63,367 nucleotides of DNA, from positions 1-63,367 of the forward strand of contig JAISAB010000017.1 of the NCBI GenBank assembly GCA_031266915.1, written 5' to 3'. Position numbers and translations under genes: made by a program. Under the pieces are notes generated by a model. The model did no database searches. It was not told the origin of the DNA and saw only the letters and a list, made by a program, of their open reading frames with translations. Positions 44,214-52,029 of the stretch are shown piece after piece. This DNA comes from Rickettsiales bacterium (GTDB lineage Bacteria; Pseudomonadota; Alphaproteobacteria; Rs-D84). Position 1 is the stretch's first letter. The number at the start of each line of letters is the position of its first letter.

Positions 44214-45440
44214 ATGCAAGCAGAAAATATAAAAATCTTATCTTTTGGATGTCGCCTGAACAGCCTGGAATCGGAAAAAATCCGGGCGATGCTGGCGCCT
44301 GTTTTGGAATGCGCCATCGTGGTCAACACCTGCGCCGTCACCGCCGAGGCCGAGCGCCAATCCGGCCAAGCCGTTCGGAAACTGGCGCGCGAAAACCCGA
44401 ACGCGCCCATTTTCGTCACGGGATGCGCCGCGACCCGCAATCCGGGCATGTTCGCGGAAATACCGAACACCATAGTCGTCGATAATCGGGACAAGATGAA
44501 TCCGGACGCTTATTCGCGCGCGCTGGGGCGGGCGCCGTGCCACAAGACCGCGCCGGAAATCCATCGATTCAAAAACCGCGACGCAGGGCTGTCCAAGCAA
44601 TTCATTCAGATTCAAAACGGATGCAATCACGACTGTTCATACTGCGTGACCCGATTGCTGCGCGGGCGGCAGTCCTCATTTGAATATGGCGCCATTTTGG
44701 CGGACGCACGGACGGCCGTCGCCGGCGGATACCGTGAAATCGTGCTGACCGGCGTTGATATTGCCAGCTGGCGCCAGCAAGGGCCAGGTTCAGATTTTCT
44801 GTATCTATCTGATTTGTGTCGAATGTTGCTGCACGATGTGCCGGAAATTCAACGCTTGCGACTGTCGTCACTGGACCCGGCCAGTCCCGAGATTCCGAAA
44901 ATCATCGAACTGATGAAGACCGACAGCCGGATGTTGCCGCATATGCACCTGTCCATGCAATCCGGATGCGACCCCATCCTGGCCGCGATGCGCCGCCGCC
45001 ACAGCGCCGATATTGTGCGCGGTTTCGTCCGGCCCAATCCTGATATTTCATTCAGCTGGGATATTATTTGCGGATTTCCCGGCGAAACTGAGGCTTTGTT
45101 TGATGAAACGGCCGCCCTGGCCTGCGAATTGCGCCCCATCAAGATACACGCGTTTCCTTTTTCGCCGCGCCCGGGCACGCCGGCGGCCAGCATGCCGAAT
45201 CAGATGGACCGCGCCGTATCCAAGCATCGCGTCAAGGTCATCACCGATATTGCCGACGAAAACAAGCGCGAATTTATGAAGGCACAACTGGGAAAAACCG
45301 TTCAGGTTCTGGTCGAGGAAAACAATACCGCCCGCACCGCGGATGACATCGGGGTTTGCATCGACGGCGCCCTAATCCCGGCGCGGACCATATGCGATTT
45401 GCAATTAAAGGATATTTCTGATTTGCATTTCACGGCATAA
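44214..45440 (+). CDS. mtaB: tRNA t6A37 methylthiotransferase MtaB
   Basis: A 408-residue radical SAM methylthiotransferase that converts t6A37 of tRNA to ms2t6A. The N-terminal UPF0004 cysteines are FGCRLN, VNTCAVT and TGCAA (about residues 13, 39, 71). The radical SAM cluster is CNHDCSYCV (about 142-150). The sequence GCRLNSLES is the MtaB-type signature, unlike the GCQMN of MiaB. The C-terminal TRAM-like part is short (VQVLVEENNTARTADDIGVC). The substrate modification depends on TsaB (27.8 kb). dacC follows 17 bases downstream. Confidence 0.9.
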   Translation: MQAENIKILSFGCRLNSLESEKIRAMLAPVLECAIVVNTCAVTAEAERQSGQAVRKLARENPNAPIFVTGCAATRNPGMFAEIPNTIVVDNRDKMNPDAYSRALGRAPCHKTAPEIHRFKNRDAGLSKQFIQIQNGCNHDCSYCVTRLLRGRQSSFEYGAILADARTAVAGGYREIVLTGVDIASWRQQGPGSDFLYLSDLCRMLLHDVPEIQRLRLSSLDPASPEIPKIIELMKTDSRMLPHMHLSMQSGCDPILAAMRRRHSADIVRGFVRPNPDISFSWDIICGFPGETEALFDETAALACELRPIKIHAFPFSPRPGTPAASMPNQMDRAVSKHRVKVITDIADENKREFMKAQLGKTVQVLVEENNTARTADDIGVCIDGALIPARTICDLQLKDISDLHFTA

Positions 45441-45457
45441 GTTTGTAAGGTAAAAAT

Positions 45458-46636
45458 ATGAAAAAGTATTTGCTGTTTGCTGTTTGCCATTTGCTGTTTG
45501 TATCGAATGCCATTGCGTTCGATACCAAGGCCAAGTCCGCGTTTCTGGTCGATTACGATTCCGGCGCGGAATTGTTTGCAAAAAATGCCGACGAATTGAT
45601 GCCGCCGTCGTCGATGGTCAAATTGATGACGCTGGCGGTGCTGTTCGACGCGATTCAGGCGGGCGATTTGACGATGGACGACACGATGCCGGTCAGCGCC
45701 AATGCGGACTATCAAAATCCGACATGGTACCCGGCCAGCAAGATTTGCCTGTCCCGAGGCCAAAATCTGCGTGTCAGTGATGCCGTCATGGGCCTGATAG
45801 TGCAATCGGCCGGCGACGCCGGCGTGGTGGTTGCGGAAAAACTGGCCGGTTCGGAATCCGCCTTTACTGTTAAGATGCAGCAAAAAGCGCGCGACATCGG
45901 CATGCCTTTGTCGACATTCGGCAACGCCAGCGGCCTGCCGAATTCGAACAACCTGATGACCAGCCGCGAACTGGCGACTTTGGGCATGCACATCGTGTCG
46001 CGGTATCCTGATATGTATCCGCTGTTTTCGACCCGGCGCTTTGAATTCGGCGATTATAAAACCGACTGGTGCCGCGAATGGGGACGCACGCATACACTGA
46101 ATTATAACAAGCTGCTGTTCGTCATGCCCGGCGCGGACGGCTTGAAGACCGGCCACACAGACGAAGGCGGATACGGCATGGTGGCAAGCAGCCGGGTCGC
46201 CGGCCGCCGCTTGGTCGCCGTTATCAACGGATTCAAAGGCAAGAATCACACCGCATTGGCCGAAGAGGCCAAAAAACTGCTGAATCACGGATTCGCGACC
46301 ACCGTCAACCGGGTTTTCTATAACGCCGGCGACAAGATTGCCGAAATACCGGTCTGGTACGGCCGTCAAAAGATAGTCATCGCGACCGTTGAAAAAACCT
46401 TCGCGATAACGCTGAAAAAGAATCAGGCGGCGGCGGGCCTGCGCGTTTTGGCGCGCTATGACGAACCGGTCGCCGCGCCGATTAAAAAAGGCCAGAAAAT
46501 CGGCGAAATCTTTGCCGAATTGAACGGCAAGACAATCGCGCGCGCGCCTTTGGTCGCCGCCGCCCGAGTCAACAAAACGCAATTCTTTGGCCGCGTGTTT
46601 AAAAATATTCAGGTCATCTTCGGGGACCGGAAATGA
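45458..46636 (+). CDS. dacC: D-alanyl-D-alanine carboxypeptidase
   Basis: A 392-residue periplasmic penicillin-binding protein (class PBP5/6) that trims the terminal D-Ala of stem peptides. Signal peptide MKKYLLFAVCHLLFVSNAIA. Active-site serine in MPPSSMVKLMTLAV (SxxK, about residue 51). The second motif reads QSAGDAG where SGN/SAN is usual, so the asparagine is replaced by glycine. KTG lies in GADGLKTGHTDEGGYG. The C-terminal PBP5-type domain follows (YNAGDKIAEIPVWYGRQKIV). The operon order mtaB-dacC-[DUF559 element]-holB suggests that an element interrupted the original linkage. Confidence 0.92.
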   Translation: MKKYLLFAVCHLLFVSNAIAFDTKAKSAFLVDYDSGAELFAKNADELMPPSSMVKLMTLAVLFDAIQAGDLTMDDTMPVSANADYQNPTWYPASKICLSRGQNLRVSDAVMGLIVQSAGDAGVVVAEKLAGSESAFTVKMQQKARDIGMPLSTFGNASGLPNSNNLMTSRELATLGMHIVSRYPDMYPLFSTRRFEFGDYKTDWCREWGRTHTLNYNKLLFVMPGADGLKTGHTDEGGYGMVASSRVAGRRLVAVINGFKGKNHTALAEEAKKLLNHGFATTVNRVFYNAGDKIAEIPVWYGRQKIVIATVEKTFAITLKKNQAAAGLRVLARYDEPVAAPIKKGQKIGEIFAELNGKTIARAPLVAAARVNKTQFFGRVFKNIQVIFGDRK

Positions 46637-46677
46637 ACAACCCGCCCTTCAGTATGGGATAATGTTCGTCGTTATTT

Positions 46678-47239
46678 TTACCTGCCCCGGTTACGGGGCG
46701 GGAAAGAGTTGGCCTGCGAGTGTAACGAGCTTGGCAACTCTTGGGTGGGGTAACAACGGCGGCGGCGATGGGAAAATACATGACCAATCACTCGGATAAA
46801 ATAATCCGCGCAAGGGAATTGCGCAAAAACGCGTCAGATGCCGAAATAAAATTCTGGTATGCGATAAACGACAATCAACTTGGGGTAAAATTCCGCCGCC
46901 AGCGCCCAATCGGACCATATTATGCAGATTTTGTTTGTCTTGAACAAAAATTAATTATAGAATTAGACGGCGACCAGCATGCGCGGAACATAAATTACGA
47001 TAACGCGCGAACCGATTATATGACCGAACTTGGGTATAGATTGATACGAATCCAGAACGGTTATATTTACAAGGAACTGGATGCAGTGATAGGGCACTTG
47101 CGCTTGATACTGAATGGTGAATTGGACGCGAACGAATATTTCAAAAGTAAATATTCTTGATTCACCCCACCCAAGAGTTGCCAAGCTCGTTACACTCGCA
47201 GGCCAACTCTATCCCGCCCCGCACAGCGGGTCAGGTAAA
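46678..47239. mobile_element. 73-bp inverted repeat enclosing a DUF559 ORF
   Basis: The left arm 46678-46750 (TTTACCTGCCCCGG, AGAGTTGGCCTGCGAGTGTA, ACGAGCTTGGCAACTCTTGG) is a near-perfect inverted copy of the right arm 47163-47239 (CCACCCAAGAGTTGCCAAGC, TCGTTACACTCGCAGGCCAA). Only a few positions near the tip hairpin differ. The ORF between starts ~30 bases inside the left arm and stops two bases before the right arm. Located between dacC and holB. Confidence 0.82.
46780..47160 (+). CDS. DUF559 endonuclease-like protein
   Basis: A 126-residue protein of the DUF559/Vsr-like PD-(D/E)XK family: IIRARELRKNASDAEIKFWY, VKFRRQRPIGPYYADFVCLE, QKLIIELDGDQHARN (catalytic-type IELDGxxH), and YRLIRIQNGYIYKELDAVIG. 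It is related to the domain inserted in tsaB (RNMTLAEKKFWYAVNNKKLG, IADFVCLEKKLIVEIDGALH). ATG 46780 is preferred (GGGA seven bases upstream). It sits inside an inverted repeat and is probably the enzyme that mobilises or maintains it. Confidence 0.88.
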   Translation: MTNHSDKIIRARELRKNASDAEIKFWYAINDNQLGVKFRRQRPIGPYYADFVCLEQKLIIELDGDQHARNINYDNARTDYMTELGYRLIRIQNGYIYKELDAVIGHLRLILNGELDANEYFKSKYS

Positions 47240-47277
47240 ATATCCCACCTCCGGCACAGCGGGGCAGGCAAATAAAA

Positions 47278-48177
47278 ATGGCACAGAAAAAAAATAACTC
47301 TTATAACTTTCCTCACCCGATGGATAATGATTCATTGGTGGGTCATGACGGCGTGATGCGGGCCTTTCTGGACGCGTGGGAACGCCGCGACATGCATGCG
47401 ATTCATCCCGTATGGATGCTGTCGGGGACCAAGGGCATCGGCAAGGCCACGCTGGCCCACCGCATCGCCCGAATGGTTTACGGCAACGTCAGCGACTTTT
47501 TCGTCATCGATATGGAACGCAACATCGACAAAGACGGCCGCCAAAAGACCGACGGCAAGGTCATTTCCGTCTACACGGTGCGCAAAATGATTGAACGGAT
47601 GCAGCTGTCTTCATCGTCGGGTGGATGGCGCGCCGTTGTCATCGATTCCGTGGACGAGCTGAATTCCGCCGCGTCGAACGCCATGCTGAAATTGTTAGAG
47701 GAACCGCCCGCCAAGACAATTTTCCTGTTGGTCGTTCATCAGCTGGCGAATGTTCTGCCGACTGTGCGGTCGCGGGCGCGCGTCGAGAAAATGTCCCCCT
47801 TATCCATATCCGAACTGCGCGCGCTGTGCGCGAAGTTTCTGCCGGGCGAAGACATCGGCGCCGCGACGCTGCGCCTGGCCAACGGCAGCTTTGGCAAAAT
47901 TGCGAATCTGAAGAAATCCGGCGGCGACGAAATTTACGACGAATTAATCGGATTGTTGGAAAGCCCGCGGAGCAACGCGTCCGACATGATGGCGATGGCG
48001 CGGAAAATCGCGCCGTCCGCGGAACTGCACGGCATATTGCTGGACGCCATCGCACATTTTGGCCTGGCGGATTTGTACCCTGCCGCCGCAGTCGGCATAG
48101 CGGACATCAGCCGCATTTACCTGGAACCTGAAATCGCCCTGTTTAAAATAATCAACGATATAAAAAAGTCGCTATAG
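47278..48177 (+). CDS. holB: DNA polymerase III delta-prime subunit
   Basis: A 299-residue clamp-loader subunit of the AAA+ superfamily. The P-loop region is WMLSGTKGIGKATLAHRIAR, the Walker B-like site VVIDSVDELNSAASNAMLKL LEEPP, and the sensor/SRC-like segment is VLPTVRSRARVEKM. These features (NAMLKLLEEPP, VRSR) are typical of HolB. Together with HolA and DnaX it loads the sliding clamp. tatD follows after a divergent small gene, the usual holB-tatD neighbourhood. Confidence 0.9.
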   Translation: MAQKKNNSYNFPHPMDNDSLVGHDGVMRAFLDAWERRDMHAIHPVWMLSGTKGIGKATLAHRIARMVYGNVSDFFVIDMERNIDKDGRQKTDGKVISVYTVRKMIERMQLSSSSGGWRAVVIDSVDELNSAASNAMLKLLEEPPAKTIFLLVVHQLANVLPTVRSRARVEKMSPLSISELRALCAKFLPGEDIGAATLRLANGSFGKIANLKKSGGDEIYDELIGLLESPRSNASDMMAMARKIAPSAELHGILLDAIAHFGLADLYPAAAVGIADISRIYLEPEIALFKIINDIKKSL

Positions 48178-48179
48178 AT

Positions 48180-48404
48180 TTAGACGCGCTTCTTTAATTG
48201 TCTTATTTCCGTTTTCAATTCTTTGATTAGTTTTTTCTGTTCATTGAATATTGCAAAACTCTCAAGCTGTCCGTACGCCAACCGGTCCAGGAATTCATCC
48301 CTGGTATTTTTATTTTGCAACATTACACTGTAAGCCCTTCGAATTATGTCCAACAATTCAAGCAGCGGCATTTTGTTAATGTAGTCTTTTAATTGCATAT
48401 CCAT
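48180..48404 (-). CDS. Small coiled-coil protein under attenuator control
   Basis: A 74-residue cytoplasmic protein (MDMQLKDYINKMPLLELLDI...), helical throughout, with a coiled-coil-like basic end (FNEQKKLIKELKTEIRQLKK RV). No family recognised. GGGGCGCAGGT precedes the ATG. It lies directly below attenuator element 48427-48570 and ends two bases from holB, convergent with it. Its size and setting resemble the 49-residue protein at 62007-62156. Confidence 0.6.
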   Translation of the reverse strand: MDMQLKDYINKMPLLELLDIIRRAYSVMLQNKNTRDEFLDRLAYGQLESFAIFNEQKKLIKELKTEIRQLKKRV

Positions 48405-48426
48405 ACCTGCGCCCCTTTTTTTCGAA

Positions 48427-48570
48427 GAAAAAAACCACTTGAAAAGTGGTCGGGAGTTTACCGGTCACAAACTAACCCCGCTGCCTTTGGCCGAAACCTG
48501 TTATATAGCAGCAGCATCCCGACCAAGTCGGGACACTTGCGATTTGTAGTTTGTGGGCGGTAAAGCCCGG
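48427..48570 (-). ncRNA. Attenuator RNA element, variant second hairpin
   Basis: Minus strand: outer arms TTTACCG and CACAAACTA; inner hairpin TCCCGAC/GTCGGGA; a larger hairpin GCTGC/GCAGC whose loop holds TATATAACAGGTTTCGGCC instead of GAATATATTGAATAA; closing arms TAGTTTGTG and CGGTAAA; then TCCCGACCACTT overlapping terminator ACCACTT/AAGTGGT and TTTTTTT. The same competing pairing of the inner 3' arm is possible. Precedes the 74-residue protein gene. Confidence 0.72.
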
Positions 48571-48686
48571 TTACACCAACAAATGTCTGGCTGAATTATA
48601 TAACAATAAAAACATTATTGCAATATTTCATTGAAAATTTCTATATAAGATGAGATAATTAATGAAATGAAAAAAGTCGCTTTAAA

Positions 48687-49454
48687 ATGTTTATCGATAC
48701 CCACTGCCATTTGACTGATGAATTATGCGACGCCGGCGAATTGGACGCGATTGTCGCGCGCGCTGCGAACGCGGGCGTCGGCGCGCTGATTTGTCCGGGC
48801 GCGGATGCCGCGGACGCCGCCAAGCAAATCGAAATCATCAACAAATATGAAAAGGTATTCGCGACCCTGGGCATTCATCCAGAACGCGCGAATCAGAATG
48901 CGGATGTCGGGGCGATTCTGCCGGACGATTTATTCGCGCATCCAAAGGTTCTGGGCGTCGGCGAAATCGGTTTGGATTACCACTATGGTGCGGAATTTAA
49001 AAAGCAGCAAATTGAATTGTTCGAACGTCAGCTGGACCTGGCGCAGCGTCATCACTTGCCGGTGGCGATTCACACGCGCGACGCCGACGAAGACACCGCG
49101 CGCATTTTGGACGACGCCGGCGTCGGCGGCGTTATGCATTGCTTTACCGGTTCGTGGGATTTTGCCAAGAAGATGCTGGACCGCGGATTTTTCTTTTCGG
49201 CGGGCGGTATTCTGACCTTTAAAAACGCGGCGGAGCTGCGCGATGTCTTCGCGAAAATTCCAAATGACCGCATTGTTATCGAAACTGATTCGCCGTACTT
49301 GGCGCCCGTTCCCTATCGCGGTAAAAAATGCGAGCCTTTTATGGTTGTCGAAACCGCAATCACCATGGCCGGCATTAAAAAGTTGCGTTTGGACCAGATG
49401 GAAGATATATTGATGCAAAACACCAAGAAATTGTACCCAAGAATAAAATTATAA
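48687..49454 (+). CDS. tatD: TatD family metal-dependent deoxyribonuclease
   Basis: A 255-residue TIM-barrel hydrolase. Metal ligands: FIDTHCHL (residues 2-9), GEIGLDYHYG, PVAIHTRDADEDT, HCFTGSWDFA, and the terminal ETDSPYLAPVPYRGK with the catalytic aspartate. Members have 3'-5' DNA and RNA exonuclease activity linked to repair and RNA decay. Full length. smpB follows with one base between. Confidence 0.93.
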   Translation: MFIDTHCHLTDELCDAGELDAIVARAANAGVGALICPGADAADAAKQIEIINKYEKVFATLGIHPERANQNADVGAILPDDLFAHPKVLGVGEIGLDYHYGAEFKKQQIELFERQLDLAQRHHLPVAIHTRDADEDTARILDDAGVGGVMHCFTGSWDFAKKMLDRGFFFSAGGILTFKNAAELRDVFAKIPNDRIVIETDSPYLAPVPYRGKKCEPFMVVETAITMAGIKKLRLDQMEDILMQNTKKLYPRIKL

Positions 49455-49455
49455 A

Positions 49456-49926
49456 ATGAAACGTCAAATTATCAAATCTGGACAGGTTTCCGAAAACCGC
49501 AAGGCGCGGTACAATTATTCTATCGAAGACACGATAGAGGCCGGGATTTCGTTGACCGGCGCGGAAATCAAATCCATTCGTTACGGCCTGGTGACGATTA
49601 TCGACGGATTCGTCCAGCGCCGCGGGGACGATTTATTCCTGGCCGGGATTGAGATTCAAAAGCTGCCGACCGCGGCTAAAATCGTGAATTTCGACGAGCG
49701 GCGGCCGCGACGGCTGCTGCTGCACCGCAATCAGATTAACCGCATGATTGGCAAGCTGCAGGAAAAAGGCGCGACCATTGTGCCGCTGAAATTATACTTC
49801 AACAACCGCGGCCGGCTGAAGGTTCTGCTGGGCATCGGATACGGCAAGAACAAAGTCGACAAGCGCGAAACCATCAAACGGCGCGAATGGAACAAGGACA
49901 AAGCCCGCATCCTGAAGGGTAAATAG
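49456..49926 (+). CDS. smpB: SsrA-binding protein
   Basis: A 156-residue OB-fold protein that carries tmRNA to stalled ribosomes. Family landmarks: NRKARYNYSIEDTIEAGISL TGAEIKSIR, FVQRRGDDLFLAG, PRRLLLHRNQINRMIGK, VPLKLYFNNRGRLKVLLG, and the decoding-centre tail (KNKVDKRETIKRREWNKDKA RILK). It works with the tmRNA gene at 24.7 kb. The gene ends in TAG, showing that TAG is a functional stop here. Confidence 0.95.
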   Translation: MKRQIIKSGQVSENRKARYNYSIEDTIEAGISLTGAEIKSIRYGLVTIIDGFVQRRGDDLFLAGIEIQKLPTAAKIVNFDERRPRRLLLHRNQINRMIGKLQEKGATIVPLKLYFNNRGRLKVLLGIGYGKNKVDKRETIKRREWNKDKARILKGK

Positions 49927-50028
49927 GTCCCTTTTCCTAAAAAATCCCTTGTGTCGCAAAACTATTTCTAATATTATCAGACCGTTCCAAGCAATTGGAA
50001 CACGTAAGGCATAGGTTTGTGGTTTGGC

Positions 50029-50168
50029 TTAGAACACCAAAACATTGTATTGACCGCAGCATATGTCCCGACTCACCGTGGTCGGGATGTCGCAGTTCGT
50101 AAGACTGCGAGGTCACCAATGTTTGATTGTTCTAACTCCCGACCACCAAACTGGTGGTCTTCTTTTTA
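50029..50168 (+). ncRNA. Attenuator RNA element upstream of the PAP2 gene
   Basis: Plus strand: outer arms TTAGAACA, AAACATTG and GACC; inner hairpin TCCCGAC/GTCGGGA; second hairpin TCGCAG/CTGCGA with loop TTCGTAAGA; closing arms GGTC, CAATGTTT and TGTTCTAA; then TCCCGACCACC overlapping terminator GACCACC/GGTGGTC and TTCTTTTT. The element ends about 20 bases before the start of the phosphatase gene. A GTTCCAA/TTGGAAC hairpin lies just upstream. Confidence 0.74.
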
Positions 50169-50190
50169 ATAAAAAATCAAGGAAACGAAC

Positions 50191-50730
50191 GTGCTAAAAC
50201 TTAGAACTTTTAGTATATTCTCCGTTTGCCTGACATTGCTGTGCGCAAACGGGGCCGTCGCGGGGCCATTTACGAATAAGAATAAACTGGGCGACTTGTT
50301 TTTGTCCGGGTCCGTGTTTTACGCATATGGCATGACGATGCATGAAAAAAGCTGGACGGCGGCGCTTCAGCTGACCGAATCCATCGTCGCAGCCCAGGCT
50401 GCGACGGAATTGTTGAAACGAACCGTTCATGAAGAGCGTCCGAACCGCAGCGATGACTTGTCTTTCCCCAGCGGCCACGCGTCGGGCGCGTTTTCCGGCG
50501 CGATGTTCGTTCACAAGCGCTATGGTTGGAAAGCCGCGATTCCGCCGTACATAATGGCCGGCGTCGTCGGTTGGTCGCGCGTCCAGGCGCGCGCGCATTA
50601 TTGGCACGACGTGCTGGGCGGCGCGGCCGTCAGCGCCCTGTTCACATGGGTGCTGGTCGACAGCGAAAATTCGCTATCCGTATCAGCGGATACATCCGGC
50701 GCACAATTGAACTTTAGCTTTAAGTTTTGA
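50191..50730 (+). CDS. PAP2 family phosphatase, exported
   Basis: A 179-residue protein with a GTG start after AAGGAAACG and a signal peptide (MLKLRTFSIFSVCLTLLCAN GAVA). The three PAP2 motifs are present: KRTVHEERP (KX6RP), PSGHASG and SRVQARAHYWHDVLGG (SRX5HX3D). Such enzymes dephosphorylate lipid phosphates such as undecaprenyl pyrophosphate or lipid A. This short form has the catalytic core and few membrane helices. Transcription is likely controlled by the attenuator just upstream. Confidence 0.88.
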   Translation: MLKLRTFSIFSVCLTLLCANGAVAGPFTNKNKLGDLFLSGSVFYAYGMTMHEKSWTAALQLTESIVAAQAATELLKRTVHEERPNRSDDLSFPSGHASGAFSGAMFVHKRYGWKAAIPPYIMAGVVGWSRVQARAHYWHDVLGGAAVSALFTWVLVDSENSLSVSADTSGAQLNFSFKF

Positions 50731-50737
50731 AAAAAAA

Positions 50738-50825
50738 ATAGTGATTAGTGCTTAGTTGATAGTGCATAGTTGACTAGTTTACTGAACACTAAGCACTATC
50801 AACTAATCACTAAGCACTAGTGTTT
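50738..50825. repeat. Quasi-palindrome of TAGTGATTAG-type repeats
   Basis: AATAGTGATTAGTGCTTAGT mirrored by AACACTAAGCACTATCAACT AATCACTAAGCACTAG. It is followed by a GC-rich terminator hairpin (AAAGCGCGGCC/GGCCGCGCTTT, 50844-50870). Confidence 0.7.
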
Positions 50826-50843
50826 TTATCTTACGATTCACGA

Positions 50844-50870
50844 AAAAGCGCGGCCGTGGCCGCGCTTTGA
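50844..50870 (-). terminator. GC-rich bidirectional terminator
   Basis: AAAAAGCGCGGCCGTGGCCG CGCTTT between the PAP2 gene and the EF-hand gene. The minus strand ends in a TTTTTCG run. Confidence 0.7.
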
Positions 50871-50885
50871 ATTTACGAAAACGAA

Positions 50886-51440
50886 TCAGTCGTTCGCTTC
50901 CTGATGTTTCGGATGGCCGCCGCATTTGCCACAGCCGCATCCTTTGCCCAATTCCTTGCGGGCGGATTTGAGCTCTTCCTTGGTGACGCAGCCATCGCCG
51001 TTCGCATCGGCCGCCGCAATCTTTTCAGCCGTTTCCGGACAAGAGATTTTTGTAACATCGACGCAACCGTTCACGAATTCAACGCGCGGACCGTGAAAGC
51101 CCTTGAATCCATGATGATGCCGCATAGTGCAAAACTTTGCCGCCGCAAAACCCAGGGCGAAGATAATCGCAAAGATTATCAACTTCTTGACAAAGCGTCC
51201 CGCACCGCCGCAATGACATTTTTTGCCATCGCCGCAGCCGCATTCGCAACCCTGTGCACAGGACGCCGCGATCGGGGCAGTCGTCGCCGTTTTTTCTGCC
51301 GCAATCGGCGCCGTTTTAACGGGCGCTGTCTTTTTCGCAGCGATTTTCTTGACCGGCGCTTTTTTTACGGCCGGTTTGACAACCGGCTTTGCCGCCGGCG
51401 CCTTTTTCGCAATAGTTTTTTTGACTGGTTTTTTAGCCAT
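50886..51440 (-). CDS. Lys/Ala-rich membrane protein with EF-hand
   Basis: A 184-residue protein (ATG 51440). The layout is unusual: a histone-H1-like N-terminal tail (MAKKPVKKTIAKKAPAAKPV and more, residues 1-50), a cysteine knot-like stretch (SCAQGCECGCGDGKKCHCGG), one transmembrane helix (LIIFAIIFALGFAAAKF), then a domain with a canonical EF-hand loop DANGDGCVTKEEL and a C-terminal CGCGKCGGHPKH metal-binding-like tail. The N-terminal tail would be cytoplasmic and could touch DNA or RNA; calcium sensing outside the membrane is inferred. Confidence 0.6.
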   Translation of the reverse strand: MAKKPVKKTIAKKAPAAKPVVKPAVKKAPVKKIAAKKTAPVKTAPIAAEKTATTAPIAASCAQGCECGCGDGKKCHCGGAGRFVKKLIIFAIIFALGFAAAKFCTMRHHHGFKGFHGPRVEFVNGCVDVTKISCPETAEKIAAADANGDGCVTKEELKSARKELGKGCGCGKCGGHPKHQEAND

Positions 51441-51514
51441 TTTTCTTTCCTTTTTGTTCGACCCTGCCATTGTATTCAATATCGAAATTCAAGTAAAGGG
51501 GAAAATTTAATTTT

Positions 51515-51670
51515 TTGAGGTCGAAGAGCGCAGAGCGCAGAGCGAAGGTATAAAGTTCAAAATGCAAAGTTCCGAGTTCAAAAAAGTAATTTAAAATCTC
51601 TGTTCTACCTGCGCTCTGCGAATTACGCTCTTCGAACTTTGACTTCTACCTTCGTTCTGCGATCTTCGAC
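51515..51670. repeat. Quasi-palindrome of CGAAGAGCGCAGAG-type repeats
   Basis: GAGGTCGAAGAGCGCAGAGC ... AAAGTTCAAAATGCAAAGTT is mirrored by CGCTCTTCGAACTTTGACTT ... TGCGATCTTCGACCT. Same construction principle as the TAGTG blocks but with different unit sequence. No gene. Confidence 0.65.
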
Positions 51671-51672
51671 CT

Positions 51673-51703
51673 AAAAAAAATCCGGCGGTTGCCGGATTTT
51701 TTC
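51673..51703 (-). terminator. Terminator after the HU gene
   Basis: Minus strand AAAAATCCGGCAACCGCCGG followed by ATTTTTTTT. Confidence 0.85.
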
Positions 51704-51720
51704 TTCTGCAAGCAAAAGAT

Positions 51721-51993
51721 TTAGTTCAAAGATTCTTTCAGAGACTTGCCGGCTTTGAACTTCGGCTGCACAGAGGCAGGGATTTTAATCGCAGCGCCAG
51801 TTTGAGGATTGCGGCCCATAGTGGCTTTGCGCTTTGCCGTCGTAAATGTACCGAAACCGACCAAGCGAACTTCGCCTTTCTTTTTCAGAACTTTCGTAAC
51901 AGTGTTGATGAACGCATCCAAGCATGCGGCGGCCGTCGCTTTTGTCGTATCGACTTCGTTCGCAATCGCTTCAATCAATTCCATTTTGTTCAT
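51721..51993 (-). CDS. hup: HU family DNA-binding protein
   Basis: A 90-residue nucleoid protein. MNKMELIEAIANEVDTTKAT starts the helical body, GEVRLVGFGTFTTAKRKATM GRNPQTG forms the beta arm with the DNA-intercalating NP, and IPASVQPKFKAGKSLKESLN ends it. GAAAGGAG precedes the ATG. It bends DNA as a dimer. The region upstream can form a 13-bp stem (52036-52127). Confidence 0.95.
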   Translation of the reverse strand: MNKMELIEAIANEVDTTKATAAACLDAFINTVTKVLKKKGEVRLVGFGTFTTAKRKATMGRNPQTGAAIKIPASVQPKFKAGKSLKESLN

Positions 51994-52029
51994 ATGTTTC
52001 TCCTTTCGTGAGTTTGGTTGTTCGGCAGA

